From Boswellia sacra (lineage: Eukaryota; Streptophyta; Magnoliopsida; Sapindales; Burseraceae): DNA of 64,000 bases. Below the pieces are notes generated by a model, which did no database searches, was not told where the DNA came from, and saw only the letters and a list, made by a program, of their open reading frames with translations. Both the position numbers and the translations under genes were made by a program. The stretch is taken from contig SNVD02009060.1 in assembly GCA_013180625.2 (NCBI GenBank), positions 248,001 through 312,000 of the forward strand, read 5' to 3'. Below are positions 1 to 11,563 of this stretch, in pieces; the first letter of the stretch is position 1; each line of letters starts with the position of its first letter.

Positions 1-1345
1 AGATATATTTCTTGCAGCTCCTCAAGTTGCAAACGACTCCAAGGTAGCCTAGAGATTTCTTAATTAGTACTCGAGGACTAATTTATCCCTTTTCAAGTCA
101 GATATGATATACACGTCCATCATATAATGTTCAAAATTCATATTTTGAGCAGTAATAGATATTTTATTTCAAAATTACATAGTAATAATGTATAATTAAT
201 CAATGATAGTAAGCAAATTTTACAATATTTAGGATTATGACTTGTGATAAAATTTTAATATGTATAACACTACTCAAAATAGTTTGAAATGTACTATGGT
301 ATTATTAATTTTAACGATAGCACAATATAGTAATTACAATTCTTGATACTGATATATAACAGTCTATTACAACTTTTTTTTTATTAAAGTAAAAAATGAT
401 ATCCTTTATTTTAGATTACCCCTCTACTTTAATTTTCTTTAATCCTAAATCTTACTCTTTAAGTCACACATCAAAGTTGAGAGAGATTTATCATTGAGTA
501 TGCATGCAGGTAGTTGTTCTTCCAGTTCCAAAACATGCTTGCGCGGCTTTGGTTACGTCGACGGCACGACCATCTCGGGCACCTTTGCAAAAGAAAGGCT
601 AACCATAACATCAGTGGACAAAACGTCAATTCCCATATCAGATTATGAGTTCTTGTGTGCTTACAACATCAATTCATCAACACCTGACAGCGCTGCTGGT
701 ATACTGGGCCTCGATCGATCTCCATCAGGATCATTTGTGTCACAAACTTTCGATTTGTACAAAAGCTACTTCTCCTATTGTTTACCTCCATACTTGAGTG
801 ACTCTACTGGCTACATAACTTTTGGTAAAACAAAAGATTCCACAAACAAGGAGGTTAAATTCACACCAATAACCACAGATACGGAATTTTATGATATTCA
901 GTTAACTGGTCTGAGCGTTGATGGAAAAAAGCTACCCATTCCAAGTTCGGTTTTTAAGAGAGTGGAATCTTCCATCGACTCGGGCACAGTGATTACACGT
1001 CTACCAGCGGCCGCGTATGCGGCTCTTAAGTCGGCTTTTCGTAAAAAGATGTCGGAATATAAGTTGGTAAAACCGAGTGACCCTTCTTTTCTTGATACAT
1101 GTTATGATTTTAGCCATAATGATGATGTAAAAGTACCAAAAATTTCAATGTTCTTCGAGGGCAATGTTGAGCTAAAGGTACCTGAGATAGGAATTCTTTT
1201 GCCTTATGATGGATTGAAGGAAGTGTGTTTAGCCTTTGCTGGAAATCTTAATTTAACTCTTATAGGGAATTTTCAGCAACAAGGGATCGATGTGCACTAT
1301 GATGTTGTTGGACGCAGGATCGGGTTCGGTGCTCGGCGTTGCTAA
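1..1345 (+). CDS. Plant A1-family (nepenthesin-type) aspartyl protease, 3' part, two exons
   Basis: Endopeptidase of the plant pepsin-like A1 family, usually secreted or vacuolar. I read it as join(<1..43, 510..1345). Exon 1 end reads RYISCSSSSCKRLQ and splits a Gly codon (G | GT) across a GT-AG intron. Exon 2 continues GSCSSSSKTC in the same frame to a TAA at 1343. The junction restores the family's Cys/Ser-rich stretch before the flap region (here YVDGT). The second catalytic Asp lies in DSGTVITRLP (near 979-1008). C-terminal landmarks are LDTCYDF, VCLAFAGN and the final IGFGARRC. The first catalytic Asp (DTGS) and signal peptide would lie left of the window. Divergent points: FLCAYN replaces the usual FGCG, and YVDGT replaces YGD-S. 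Without the intron model, exon 2 would be a 283-codon orphan from 494. It could still be a pseudogene upstream, which is not visible here. Confidence 0.8.
44..509 (+). other. Probable intron of the aspartyl protease gene
   Basis: The donor is CCAAG|GTAGCC at 43/44 and the acceptor is ATGCAG|GTAGTT at 509/510. The 466-bp span is AT-rich and has stops in all plus frames. Joining the two sides keeps frame and gives protease-like sequence across the joint. Inferred from the sequence alone. Confidence 0.7.
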
Positions 1346-1408
1346 AGTATGAGTCACATTTAGTGGCAAATTAGCATGAATTATGAGTTTGTATGCATGC
1401 ACTCTACA

Positions 1409-1414
1409 AATAAA
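1409..1414 (+). promoter_or_regulatory. Poly(A) signal AATAAA after the protease gene
   Basis: AATAAA lies 64 bp after the protease stop codon, in an AT-rich 3' flank. A canonical near-upstream element in the usual distance range for plant genes. Confidence 0.45.
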
Positions 1415-2687
1415 ATAAGGTTTCTTTTAAGAAAAAGTTTAATTAATCTGTGAAATTAATTATATCCTTGCGTTTGTTATCCTCTCCCATGATTTATCTT
1501 GTTTTCTCTACGTTATATGGTATAGAAAGAAGCTTGCTAAATTAATTAAGTTGCTTTTAACATATAACATTGGCACATTTTCTAATCTTAATTATAATTT
1601 ATGGCATGATTTAGAGAGTTTTCTTCTTTCCAGATGCAATGGCTTTAATTTGTTCGACAACTTGATCTATATGCAACTCCTGATCGTACGTACTAGGTAG
1701 ATGGTAATTTGCTTCCACAATATTTATGACACGTAGAGTGTACAGTTCTAGTCTCTGGAGATTTTTTATTTAGGTTTGGCTGTGGCGCCCTGTGGCAACG
1801 TACCAGCTACAGTGAACAAAGGAGAAAACAAAGAGAATATCATTATGGCTCCCGAGCTTTGTATCTACGGGGGATGTTCTGGCCCTAGTGATATTGGAGA
1901 AAGATCTATAAATAATGACATTTGTGTGTCAAATCAATTTGTAATTTATATAATCAATAAAGAAGTACATTAATTCAGGTAATAATCTATATCTCCGTAA
2001 TAAATCACGTGTTAGAATTAGAGAGATAACAGGAATTAAACCTTCGTAATAATGAAAACTCTCAACTTTCATAAATATTTAGAAAGTTGAAGTGAATTAC
2101 ATTGACATTCTCAAAGTTTTAATTGACTTTAGTGGGCATGTTTGGTGTATAATACTGTATAATCCACTATACTATGAAAATCATAAGATTTTTTATTTTA
2201 TTTTTTGCTATGAGAGGCCTTCGTACCAACAGTATATTTTTTCAATAATCCAAGTTTCACAGCAAAAAAGTTATTCAGCTTTCTTATCAACATTTATGGT
2301 TTTCATTTGATTGTTTGTGAACAAACAAGAGTCCACTGTAATATCATGAAAACCAGGATAATTATGATTTTTATCTTTATTATTATAGATTGTCTACATT
2401 CCTATTTTAACCCATGCATTCTAATGCAACAAATGTTAGTTTTATGTGTCCAACGTTACGAACGCAACTAAGAAGATACAGAAGATAAATGGAAACACGC
2501 AAAGACCAGTAGAAACATAGACAACAACATCACAATTAGCAACCGACATGATACCGCTTTGATACATATACCATCCGCAATGTCAGTTATTAATAATTTT
2601 GTTGTTTAAGTATTTTATTTGTTTTTTATTTAGTTAGAATTTTATTAGTTTAGAATATTAAATTTAGTCAGGATTTGATTTTGGGTG
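1415..2687. other. Intergenic, no gene recognised
   Basis: AT-rich. The short open frame at 1776-1973 begins at a non-ATG codon and resembles nothing I know. No RNA gene or repeat structure stands out. Confidence 0.5.
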
Positions 2688-3347
2688 GGACTATTTGCAT
2701 TGAGAAGAGTGCTCTAAACGCCTAATTAAAAAATTTAGAAATAAATATATTACTTCCAACATCCTTTATAATAACAATTAAACCCTTCATAATACCATTA
2801 AAATTTCTCCTTTTATTCTCCTTAATTTTGCTTTTTCTACCCAAATAAAAAATGCGAATTGTATTAAAAGATTTGCGAATAAGCTTCTGCCACTGCTTTT
2901 CTCGAAACGCAAAGATGGACCCCCATCAAAATCAGAATATAATGATTTGTTAAAAACACAAACAGAATGAAAATCAGGATATAAAGCTACTGCCATGCTC
3001 AATTTGTTCAAACACAAAGACCGCCATCAAAATCAAAATATTATAAAATCAGAATATTGGTGAATCTCGTGAAAAATTAAAATAGTCCGTTATCTAACCC
3101 CGATTACAAGACTACTTACATACCTCTTTATTGGTGAATCTTCTTAAACAATAATTTTTTCCACCACAATTTTGATATATTCTATTTTTTCATGAATTGT
3201 CTATTAAAAAAAAAGGAGCTTAAGCTAAAATAGATATGTGTTAAATGAGTGTTTAGAGTAATATTAATATTTTTTGTTAAATTGTTCTATTTATTTTTTT
3301 ACTAAAATTATGGGTACTCGTAGCACTTTTTTGAGTGCAAATAGTCC
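2688..3347. mobile_element. MITE-like element with terminal inverted repeats
   Basis: The left end GGACTATTTGCATTGAGAAG is matched by the inverse complement of the right end (GGACTATTTGCACTCAAAAA, at 3347 reading left). Further inside, CTCTAAAC is also mirrored (about 2710 and 3255). It is about 660 bp with no coding capacity. Internal copies of CATCAAAATCA lie around 2930 and 3025. No convincing target-site duplication, so the class is open. Confidence 0.55.
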
Positions 3348-3848
3348 TATTCTTTAATTTTTGTTTTGTTTACACTCATTTATTCTTTTAGTACTTCTTA
3401 TAAAATTTTAGAAAATCGCTTTGAAAATTTTTGTATCTCATATTCCATTTTTATTCTGTGGATTTGAGGGTCATTTTTCGTAGATTCAATCAATTCCATT
3501 GGAGTGTTATTTGCGTCTATATCCAATCTTCGTAGCGTTAAAAAGCTATTTTAAAATTAACATTCCAAATTATCTTTAAGCTTGTTATTAATTTGTAAAT
3601 GGGAATGCTTTAATCGACATGTGTTTCACGAATAATGTGAAAGCATTTCGAAGTTTTCAACAACAATTGTCCTCCCGTTCAGTGGCCAACAACGAATACC
3701 TTGATGTGATGTGAAATAGGGTTTGAAAGCACACAGTGAAATTTCTATCACTTATCATCTTGGAGTTTTTCTATCTTTGCAATTAGTCATTTCTTTTTTA
3801 TGGACCTAATCAATATGTTTCCATTGAAAACGCGTGGAGCTAATAATT
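3348..3848. other. Intergenic, nothing recognised
   Basis: AT-rich sequence without open frames or repeats that I can name. Confidence 0.45.
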
Positions 3849-4625
3849 TAGGAATATGATACGATACGATAAAAAAATTTACAAGTTTAGATTTATTTTA
3901 ATCATGTTTATTTATACCGTCTTTGTATTAAAATTTTTAACCTATTTAATAATCGTATTGTATTCGTGTTGAGTGCCTTCAACCCATGAACACGATTATG
4001 ACACGATCCATTTATAACACGAATCCGTAAAGTTGACACGATTAACACAAATAAAAATTAAAACACGATTATTGACATGAATAATATTTTGTATTTTTTA
4101 CACATATTAAATAATAAAAATTAGTAATTATAATATTTTATTATATTAATATAACTATAATGACACTAGACACATCATCCCTAATCTTTAATTTCTTAAA
4201 TCAAATATTAAAGTTTATATGATTTCTTGGTATTTAGTTTGTTTAATTTTGTATATTATGTCGTAACTTTTTTATTTAAAAATAAGTTTTAATGTATAAT
4301 CGTATTATAATTATATCATAATTGTAATCATGTTATAATCGTGTAATAATCATAATCATATCATAATCGTATCGTAACTACAAACAAGTCGTGTCAATCA
4401 TATAAATGAGTTATAAATGTTGTATTCGTGTCTAATACAAATATGACCTATTTATTATTCATGTTGGCATATCGTTTCATGTTATCCATTTCATAATCGT
4501 ATTATATTCGTGTTGATCTTTCATGACACGATAATAAACAGATCGTATTCGTGTTGGATTAATCTTTTATCATCACAGTTTGACACAATACAAAAACAAT
4601 CCACGAACACTAATTGACATCCCTA
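3849..4625. mobile_element. hAT-like non-autonomous element rich in TCGTG/CACGA motifs
   Basis: The right end reads TAGGGATGTCAATTAGTG on the minus strand, a form common at the termini of plant hAT-type MITEs. The left end TAGGAATATGATACGATACG is a weaker match. The body has dense, degenerate CGTATTCGTGT / ACACGATTA motifs in both orientations, typical of subterminal transposase-binding repeats. No clear 8-bp target duplication and no coding capacity. Confidence 0.45.
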
Positions 4626-5586
4626 AAAAGATGACATGAGCTTAGGTTGCTCTTACGTAAAGTCCTACTCTCACGATGAATTTCATTAATTAAGAGACTC
4701 CTAATTTTTATGGATGCAAGAGAATCTATCGTAGAAGCAAAAAGTATATTTTTCATATTGTATACATGATAAGTGAAATTATATAAAACAAAAGTCTATA
4801 ATATGAGTCACCATGTGTCGTCACGTGTTTATCAATATTAATCTTATTTATTGACTTTGTTTATTATAATTTTATTTTCTGATGTATAATGATATATATC
4901 AAATATAAGTTATGATATCGGATAATAAGCCCACTGAGGATTTTCTTTTCTTTTTTTCTAGTATTAAATTGATTTATTGATAATCACTTTCTAAAAAAGT
5001 AGAGACCAGTCAATCACCACCAAAAAAAAAAGTCATATTATTCCTGAATTGACTTATCTAACTTATGAAACCTTCTTTTCTTCGACCACTTAATTCGCGT
5101 TATAATAAAGTAGTACAACATTAGATTTGAGAGGAAAGTTAGTGGATTATTTGGTCCACCATGAAGCGAAACATTTTGTTTGCATGTAGGGAAGATGGTG
5201 GTTTGGTCCCACTCAGAAGTCGAGCTACATTAACAATAATATAGCTTGCTTCATCAAGATATATTTATTAACAATAATGAAACTCATCCCTACTTTTTTT
5301 CTTCATGTCTTCTTCTTTTATATATATATATATATGATCTCTTATCGATTGTGTTTCGTTTTATTAATCTACTTTTCTTTGTTTATGAGTTTTTCTCTTT
5401 CCTTGTTTTTTTATTATGTCTAATATATAAATATAATCTGATTGACCCAGCTGCATAGTTTAGTAATTCATTTTTTTTAAAGTTTTATAAAAATATTTTG
5501 AGGTGCATATAAGCCACCTATATTTATTTTATTAAAAAAAACATTTAAATACTAGGAATGTATACAACTAAGCCCATTTATATTTG
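4626..5586. other. Intergenic, AT-rich, with a (TA)n microsatellite
   Basis: A (TA)n run lies at about 5319-5335. No supported gene. It ends at the TAATC target duplication of the Sirevirus. Confidence 0.5.
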
Positions 5587-5591
5587 TAATC
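5587..5591. repeat. Target-site duplication TAATC (left) of the Sirevirus
   Basis: Identical to 15475-15479. Five bp is the usual size for LTR retrotransposons. Confidence 0.9.
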
Positions 5592-6477
5592 TGAAAGTTC
5601 TGGAGGTATGCAGTTACAAATAACAATACAATCAACTGTAACGTAAAACAACACAGGAGGATTTTTACGTGGTTCGGTTATAAAAACCTACGTCCACGGA
5701 CAGCTATTTAGCTGCAATTCATTATGCTCTTGTTTTTACAATCTTTAGGACCTTTTACAGTACTGACTCACCCTCACACACATACCTAATCTTTGACAAA
5801 TAAAATCTTCATAAATATTCTAAACACTAGTGAAATTGCTCGCTCTCTGTTAAACAGAACTTAACAGCACACTGTTAAGTTAAACTTAACACCTGATATC
5901 TGATAGAATAAAAACACTCAACCCTCTAGATTCTCAAGTGTTTAATTACTCTCTCAGACTGAATCAATACCTCATGTACGGTTTTTTTTTTTAATTTCTA
6001 TACATGATTACAATGACTCAACAAATCAAAGAAACAAAGTCATTCCTTGGCGTTCAAGCTTGTCTCTTGTAAAGTTGAGGAATGCCTTTTTAACAATCAA
6101 CAATCTTTCTTATTCATGAAATACGCTCTCCCTCAATGCTACTGCCGACTTATTATACATCAATATATATTGAGAGGTCTTGATACAATCTTCCTAAAAG
6201 TCCTGTAAAGATCTCAATCAAAATCACATTAGGATTAGGATAAAATAAAATAGGAAATGCCTTTAGTTAATCTCCTAAAGAAATAAGAGTATATCAAATA
6301 TCTTCCTATCTTGATTAGGATACAAAATATTATCCTGATCAAGAGAGATAATAATCAAGGAACTTCATATATTAGCTAAAAGCAGTAAAATAGGAATAAA
6401 ACACTTTAATTACTTTTATCACAAGTTAACCAAAATGTTGAACATATATATCACATGTGTGACGTTTATCACTAACA
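5592..6477 (-). repeat. 3' LTR of the Sirevirus (element on minus strand)
   Basis: Begins TG and ends CA on the plus strand. Near-identical to 14590-15474 and recognisably the same family as the solo LTR at 23334-24243. Holds the motif ACGTGGTTCGGTTATAAAAA, whose core is widespread in plant copia LTRs. Confidence 0.93.
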
Positions 6478-6491
6478 ATCTCCCCCTTTTT
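6478..6491 (-). other. Polypurine tract next to the Sirevirus 3' LTR
   Basis: Reads AAAAAGGGGGAGAT on the minus strand, directly against the LTR. This is the expected place and composition for the plus-strand DNA primer. Confidence 0.85.
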
Positions 6492-6784
6492 GGCAACTTG
6501 TGATGAAAACACTTAACTGTTTCTTAGGACATCACATGATAAACCAGTTAACAAAAATAAATGTTCATGACAGTAAGACAGACAAATGACCTAAGCAAAA
6601 TAAGTAGAGAGCTGTTATGTAACTCATAACAGTATACTGTCCTGAGATATATGGCAGACCAGAACATAGTACCAAGTAAAGAGTCACCAGTACATACTGC
6701 AAAACAAGAGAAAATGTTTGTTAAGCATAACAGCACTAAAAAGTCATGTAAGTCATGTAAATACACACCGCATATAACATAGTC

Positions 6785-6976
6785 ATTCTCCCCCTTACTT
6801 TGTACTTATTCCCTTTGAGAAACAAGTAACACAACAAAATTAGTAAGCTGAGAGAATAACAAAATAATAGCAAACAAAAGTAGTTCAAATCAAACATCAA
6901 ATAGAAAGTCCTAGCAACCAAATTAAATTCTCCCCCTTGATATGAGATCTTCTTCAAAAACCATTCTCCCCCTTGA
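6785..6976 (-). repeat. Three extra polypurine-tract-like repeats upstream of the 3' LTR
   Basis: AAGGGGGAGAAT occurs on the minus strand at about 6785-6796, 6927-6938 and 6963-6974. The last lies inside the final codons of the extra ORF. Multiple polypurine tracts are a described Sirevirus feature. The rest of 6492-6953 is AT-rich untranslated element sequence. Confidence 0.75.
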
Positions 6977-8855
6977 TTTCAGCACAAGTAGCCAAAATCT
7001 GACCAAGTTTGGGAGATTTTCGAACAAGTGGAGATGAAGAGCTGCCACGGCGTTTGACAGATTTTCGAGCAACATGCTTGACTTTGCGCTTAGGAGGAGA
7101 GGTTTGCGGAGCAGATGTGTCTGGTTCTGTTGAAGCTGCGACTGGGGCTGGGTGTGCAGCAGGAGCTGATGCTAGGGGAACTTCAGTGGTATTCGAGGAA
7201 GTGGCTGTAACTTTAGCAACTACTCTACGGATTTCTCGTTCAATTCTTTCAGCACTGGTTTCAGTGGTTGGAGCAGGCGGTTGTGAAGATGGGACTGGCG
7301 ATGCTGGTGCTGGCAGAGGAGAAGATGGTGAAAGAGAGGTGTCTACAGCTGCTGCAGTTGTAGGAATGTTCAGGGAATCTGTTTCAGTAGATGGTGAAGG
7401 CTGTTTTGTGCCGGTTTCTATTTTTGTTGGTTCATCTGATTCAGTCTCATCACGCAAAGTAGGAGCAGATTTTGCTGATTTCTGCTGCTTCTGACCAGAT
7501 GACTTTTTCACCATTTTTAGTTTCTTCTTTCCCTTTTTGACACTTCTTGTGACAGAGGCCTTGTTGGATTTTTCAGTTGGCCTCTGTGCTGTTGCTTTGT
7601 CTTTCTTAACAGTAGGCTGTGCAGCTGGACTTGATGGACTTGAAATTCTGTGCTCAGATGGTGGCGCAGAGGTTTCAGGAAAATTAGCAGCTGGTGATTT
7701 TGGTGCCATAGGTGCAGGTTCAGGTTCGGATGCCATCGTGAGAGGTGCTGCGGACTGAACCTATCCAAGAAACTGACTTTCCAACACAGATTGCCTGTGT
7801 TTAATATCCTTTAAGTCCTACAAAATTTCTGTCAAGGCAGTATTGATTAAGTCAAGTTTTTCCTCAACAGATTTCATTTGATTCTTCCTGACTCTAGTGG
7901 GTTTAGGTTCAGGTGCAGGGAGATCAGTTTGATCATGTAATCTCTGAAGAAAACCCTTGGTGATTGATTTAGACAGAACCTCAGTTTGTTCAGAAGAACT
8001 GACAGGGACATTGTTCTTAGCAAGTATGCCTTGGATCAGAAAGGGGAACACAAGCAGATAATAGTCCGAATGATAAGAACCAATTTGAACAATTGTTCTG
8101 TATGCTAAAAGTCCAAAGTTCACTGGTCTATTAGTTCCTAGATAAAAAATGAGTTTCAATCTATCTTCCCGAACCTTATTTTGGTGGGAAGAAAGGAACT
8201 AATCAAACTGAGCCATTTTGTGAAGCACACGGTATTTTTTCTTCAGATATTTCTGGTCAAGGCCATCTCTAGGTTTCCATTTGATATCCGTTCGACCAAT
8301 AACTTCCTTGATAATATCAGCCATGTCAAATTCTTCATCAAGAGAATGCATGCTTCCCATTGGAATGTCCATAAACGAATTTATGACATTAGGAGAAAAT
8401 TTTACAAACTTTCCCCAACAATAGACTCTATGATAATGCATGCTCCTAGGATCATCTATGGTAATTGAAATGTTAGCATAGAATTCCTGAATCAAGGTTT
8501 TAACAGGAGGAAGAAAATTTGATACCGTTCGAGTCCAGTAATTAGACTCTATCATCTCGTTGACACCATAAGAGTCGAAGTCTGAGAGTTTTACAGGTCG
8601 CTCTAGCTGAAGCTTCCTCTGTGAGGTGAACTTGTCGAACTTCTGTTTGATTTCAGCTGTGAGAAATTTGTTGTACTTTGGCTTGATCTTTTCTTTGATT
8701 TTCTTTACTGGTACTTGCTCGTCAGCGCTCATGGCAGGATCAACTGCTGTCTGGTCTTGTTTGTGTTGAGTTGGAGGCGACTGACTACTATTATCACTTT
8801 CATGACCGGAGCCGTTTGAAGAAGAAACACTTGCTGTTGAGTTCGAAGATGCCAT
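6954..8855 (-). pseudogene. Extra (third) ORF of the Sirevirus, broken by three stops
   Basis: One continuous frame, about 634 codons with stop. It is interrupted at 8199-8201 (TAG), 7818-7820 (TAG) and 7761-7763 (TAG). The start is MASSNSTASV at 8855. The N-terminal third has a Ser/Gln-rich leader, a Lys-rich stretch, then a compact domain (about 8640-8200) with NFLPPVKTLIQEFYAN and YCWGKFVKFSPNVINSFMDI. That pattern resembles the 'putative plant transposon protein' domain seen in many plant element-borne ORFs; this is from memory, without a search. The C-terminal half is Pro/Ser/Ala-rich with Lys/Arg clusters (KRKVKHVARKSVKRRG) and no hydrophobic segment, so an envelope role is unsupported. 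Its last codons overlap a polypurine-tract repeat. Function unknown. Confidence 0.7.
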
Positions 8856-9662
8856 AGCTAGGGTTTCTAAATACAAAAATTTTTTAGAATAGAGACAGAG
8901 AGATGCGAGATAGGGAAGCAACTGTGGAAGAGGGATTATGTGAACAGGAAGAAGCCCATAAACTATTTGTTATATATACTAGGCCGATTTTTGCGAAAAT
9001 TATTGATTTTCAATAAAACTCAATTAATTGTTTTTCCTTTCCAAAAACTGTCTAATAACTCCCTTCACAAGTCAAATCAAATTTGAATTAAATTCAAAAA
9101 TGGAATACTAATAGAAAAAGGATTCTCGCCATTGGTATTTCTCCCTCTTAATACAATGGTGCTGACTTGGCAAAAATTTGACACATGGACACACACGTTA
9201 TTTAATTTTTGAAAATAAGCACATAGGATATAGTTATAAAAAACGTAACTAAACACAGTTATTCATATCATAACAGGTATATCTTAATTATCATATTTCT
9301 CATTCTAAAGAGCATAATTTTGGGTTTGAGAGGTTCACACATTTAAGCTTTATTTTGAATATATTGAGTAAACAACTAGAGTATGCTTCTCACACACACA
9401 AAAGTTAGTCTCAATATAAATTTGCTAAATAATACAGTAGCTTTCACGCATGTATAGAGGTAGCCATTTTCCATTTGAGTGGGTGGCCTCACCATATTTC
9501 CTAGATACAATGAAGCTACTCTCAATGGATGGCTTTCACATAGTTTTAATTATTAACCAGTATTTAATTATTCACACAGTTTGTATCTCAACTCAGAAAC
9601 ATACTAATTTAGAAGGAAAATTATGATACTACAGATATGAATAACATAACAGAATACTGTGT
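8856..9662 (-). other. Sirevirus spacer between RNase H and the extra ORF
   Basis: AT-rich, with no open frame beyond a non-ATG extension of the downstream ORF. It could supply a leader or splice acceptor for that ORF, but no clear site can be named. Confidence 0.45.
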
Positions 9663-9941
9663 TTAATCATATAACTGACAGATACCTAAGACTTTTCTTA
9701 GATTTTCAAATCTTGTTGTGTCCAATGCCTTAGTGAACAAGTCAGTTAATTGTTTATCTGTGGAGATGTGCTCAATGTGTATCACCTTAGATTCCATTAG
9801 TTTCCTTATAAAATGGTATCTAATATCAATGTGTTTTGCTCTAGAATGTTGAACAAGATTTTTGGAAATATTTATGGCACTAGTATTATCACAAAACACA
9901 GTAATCTGTTCAATACCATAATCACTCAATATTTGCTTCAT
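9663..9941 (-). pseudogene. pol: Sirevirus pol: end of RNase H
   Basis: C-terminal RNase H of a Ty1/copia polyprotein: VFCDNTSAINISKN, HIDIRYHFIR and LTDLFTKALD are the family's landmarks. It is in frame with the upstream piece and separated from it by one TAG (9942-9944) where the family has Trp (LLWMKQ), consistent with TGG to TAG. It ends in a natural stop after GICQLYD. Confidence 0.88.
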
Positions 9942-10649
9942 CTATAACAGTTGTGTACAACAACTCCCTGCTACTATGTACTCGGCTTCGGCTGTAGATA
10001 AAGAAATTGAATTCTGCTTCTTATTGTGCCATGAAACCAAGTTAGTACCAAGATAAAAACAACCTCCTGAAGTGTTTTTTCTGTCATCCGCATTCCCTGC
10101 CCAATCTGCATCACTGAACCCTGCAAGACAATCATTTGTATCTTTAGAAAACCATATTCCATAATCATATGTTCCAAGAACATACCTGGTGATTCTTTTT
10201 GCTGCTACAAGATGAGATTCTTTGGGATTTGCTTGAAACCTTGCACAAAGTCCTATACTAAAACTCAAATCTGGTATGCTTGCTGTGAGGTAAAGCAGGC
10301 TGCCAATAATGCTTCGGTATAAGCTTGCATCAACTTCTTTCCCTGCATTATCTTTTGAAAGTTTTAGATTAGTACTGATAGGAATTTTCATTGGTTTTGC
10401 ATTTTCAAGCCCAAATTTCTTTACAAGATTTTTGGCATATTTTGATTGAGATATAAATATCCCATCATTCATTTGTTTAACCTGCAATCCAAGAAAGAAA
10501 TTTAATTCTCGTACCATGCTCATCTCAAACTCTTCCTGCATCAACTTAACAAACTCATTAATTTTGCTTTTGTTAGTTGATCCGAAAACAATGTCATCAA
10601 CATATATTTGAGCAACAATAAAATAGTTTGATGCATGTTTGATAAACAA
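9942..10649 (-). pseudogene. pol: Sirevirus pol: RT palm/thumb and RNase H start
   Basis: Contains the RT active-site motif YVDDIVFGS, the FFLGLQV block, and RNase H landmarks GFSDADWAGN and SLSTAEAEY. The frame shifts relative to the upstream RT piece near 10650 by about one base, so RT is not translatable as one chain. Confidence 0.9.
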
Positions 10650-10765
10650 GGTTTATCATTGCTGCCTCTTTTATACCCTCTGTTGATTAAAAAATTAGTC
10701 AACCTTTCATACCAAGCTCTAGGAGCTTGTTTCAAACCATACAAAGCTTTGTGCAATTTGTACAC
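10541..10765 (-). pseudogene. pol: Sirevirus pol: central RT piece
   Basis: KALYGLKQAPRAWYERL is the hallmark copia RT block. The correct frame is lost after RGYKRGSNDK near 10650, so the tail of this open frame is out of register and overlaps the next piece. Upstream it connects in frame, through PKGFEDP, to the RT N-terminal piece across a TAG at 10802-10804 (a Gln position in relatives). Confidence 0.85.
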
Positions 10766-10801
10766 AAAATCTGGATGTTTAGGATCTTCAAATCCTTTAG
10801 G

Positions 10802-11410
10802 CTATTCAACAAAAACTTCTTCATTGAGATAGTCATTTAAAAATGCGGTTTTAACATCCATTTGGTACAATTTAAATTCAAGCAAACAAGCAATTGCAAG
10901 AAGTAATATGATTGATTCAAGTCTAGCTACTGGTGCAAAGGTTTCATCAAAGTCTATGCCTTCAACTTGAGTGTAACCTTGTGCAACTAGCCTAACTTTA
11001 TTTCTAACTACTTGCCCACTTTCATCAGTTTTATTTTTAAAAATCCATTTAGTTCCAATGACATTTGTATTACATGGCCTAGGAACTAATTCCCACACTT
11101 CATTTCTCTTAAACTGATTAAGTTCATCTTGCATAGCTTGAATCCATACTTCTTCTTTTAAGGCTTCTTTCACATTTTTCAGCTCAACTAAAGAAACATA
11201 ATATGCAAACCTTACCTGGTTTCTTACCTTGCTCTGAGTCTTCATCATATCATCTGGTGGTCCAATGATAGAACTTGTTGGATGTACCTTCTGAATCCAT
11301 GTGGGTGGATCTTTTCTATCATCACCATTCTGAATCGAATGTTGGTTTAAATCTGAGTTGTCAGATGCTACTGTTACATCGGGTGTAACAGTAACTGTTT
11401 CTTCTTTCAT
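10802..11410 (-). pseudogene. pol: Sirevirus pol: RT N-terminal half
   Basis: Linker followed by the RT start: EAMQ-type W-x-x-[34 protein letters not shown] and the first catalytic block [14 protein letters not shown] around 11422 precedes it, and a TAG at 10802 cuts it before PKGFEDP. Both are explicable as CAG to TAG. Confidence 0.88.
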
Positions 11411-11563
11411 AACAGCATCTTTCTATTTATTGTTGTCTGGATCATATTTTTCTGCATCTTCTGTGAAGCTGATTATGTTTTCCTCTTGTGAGTATTTTGC
11501 ATAATCGTCATGATCATCAACTACCTCAGTTCTCATATTGTAAGCTCGAAAAGCCTTGCTATT

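Noticed and set aside
1776..1973. 65-codon open frame after the protease
   Set aside because: Starts at a non-ATG codon, has no recognisable motif and sits in AT-rich flank; likely chance.
7009..7758. Plus-strand open frames rich in Gly, Val and Asp
   Set aside because: Antisense shadows of the low-complexity Pro/Ser/Ala tail of the Sirevirus extra ORF.
6954..8855. Calling the extra Sirevirus ORF an envelope gene
   Set aside because: No signal peptide or membrane segment is visible, and the tail is basic and low-complexity.
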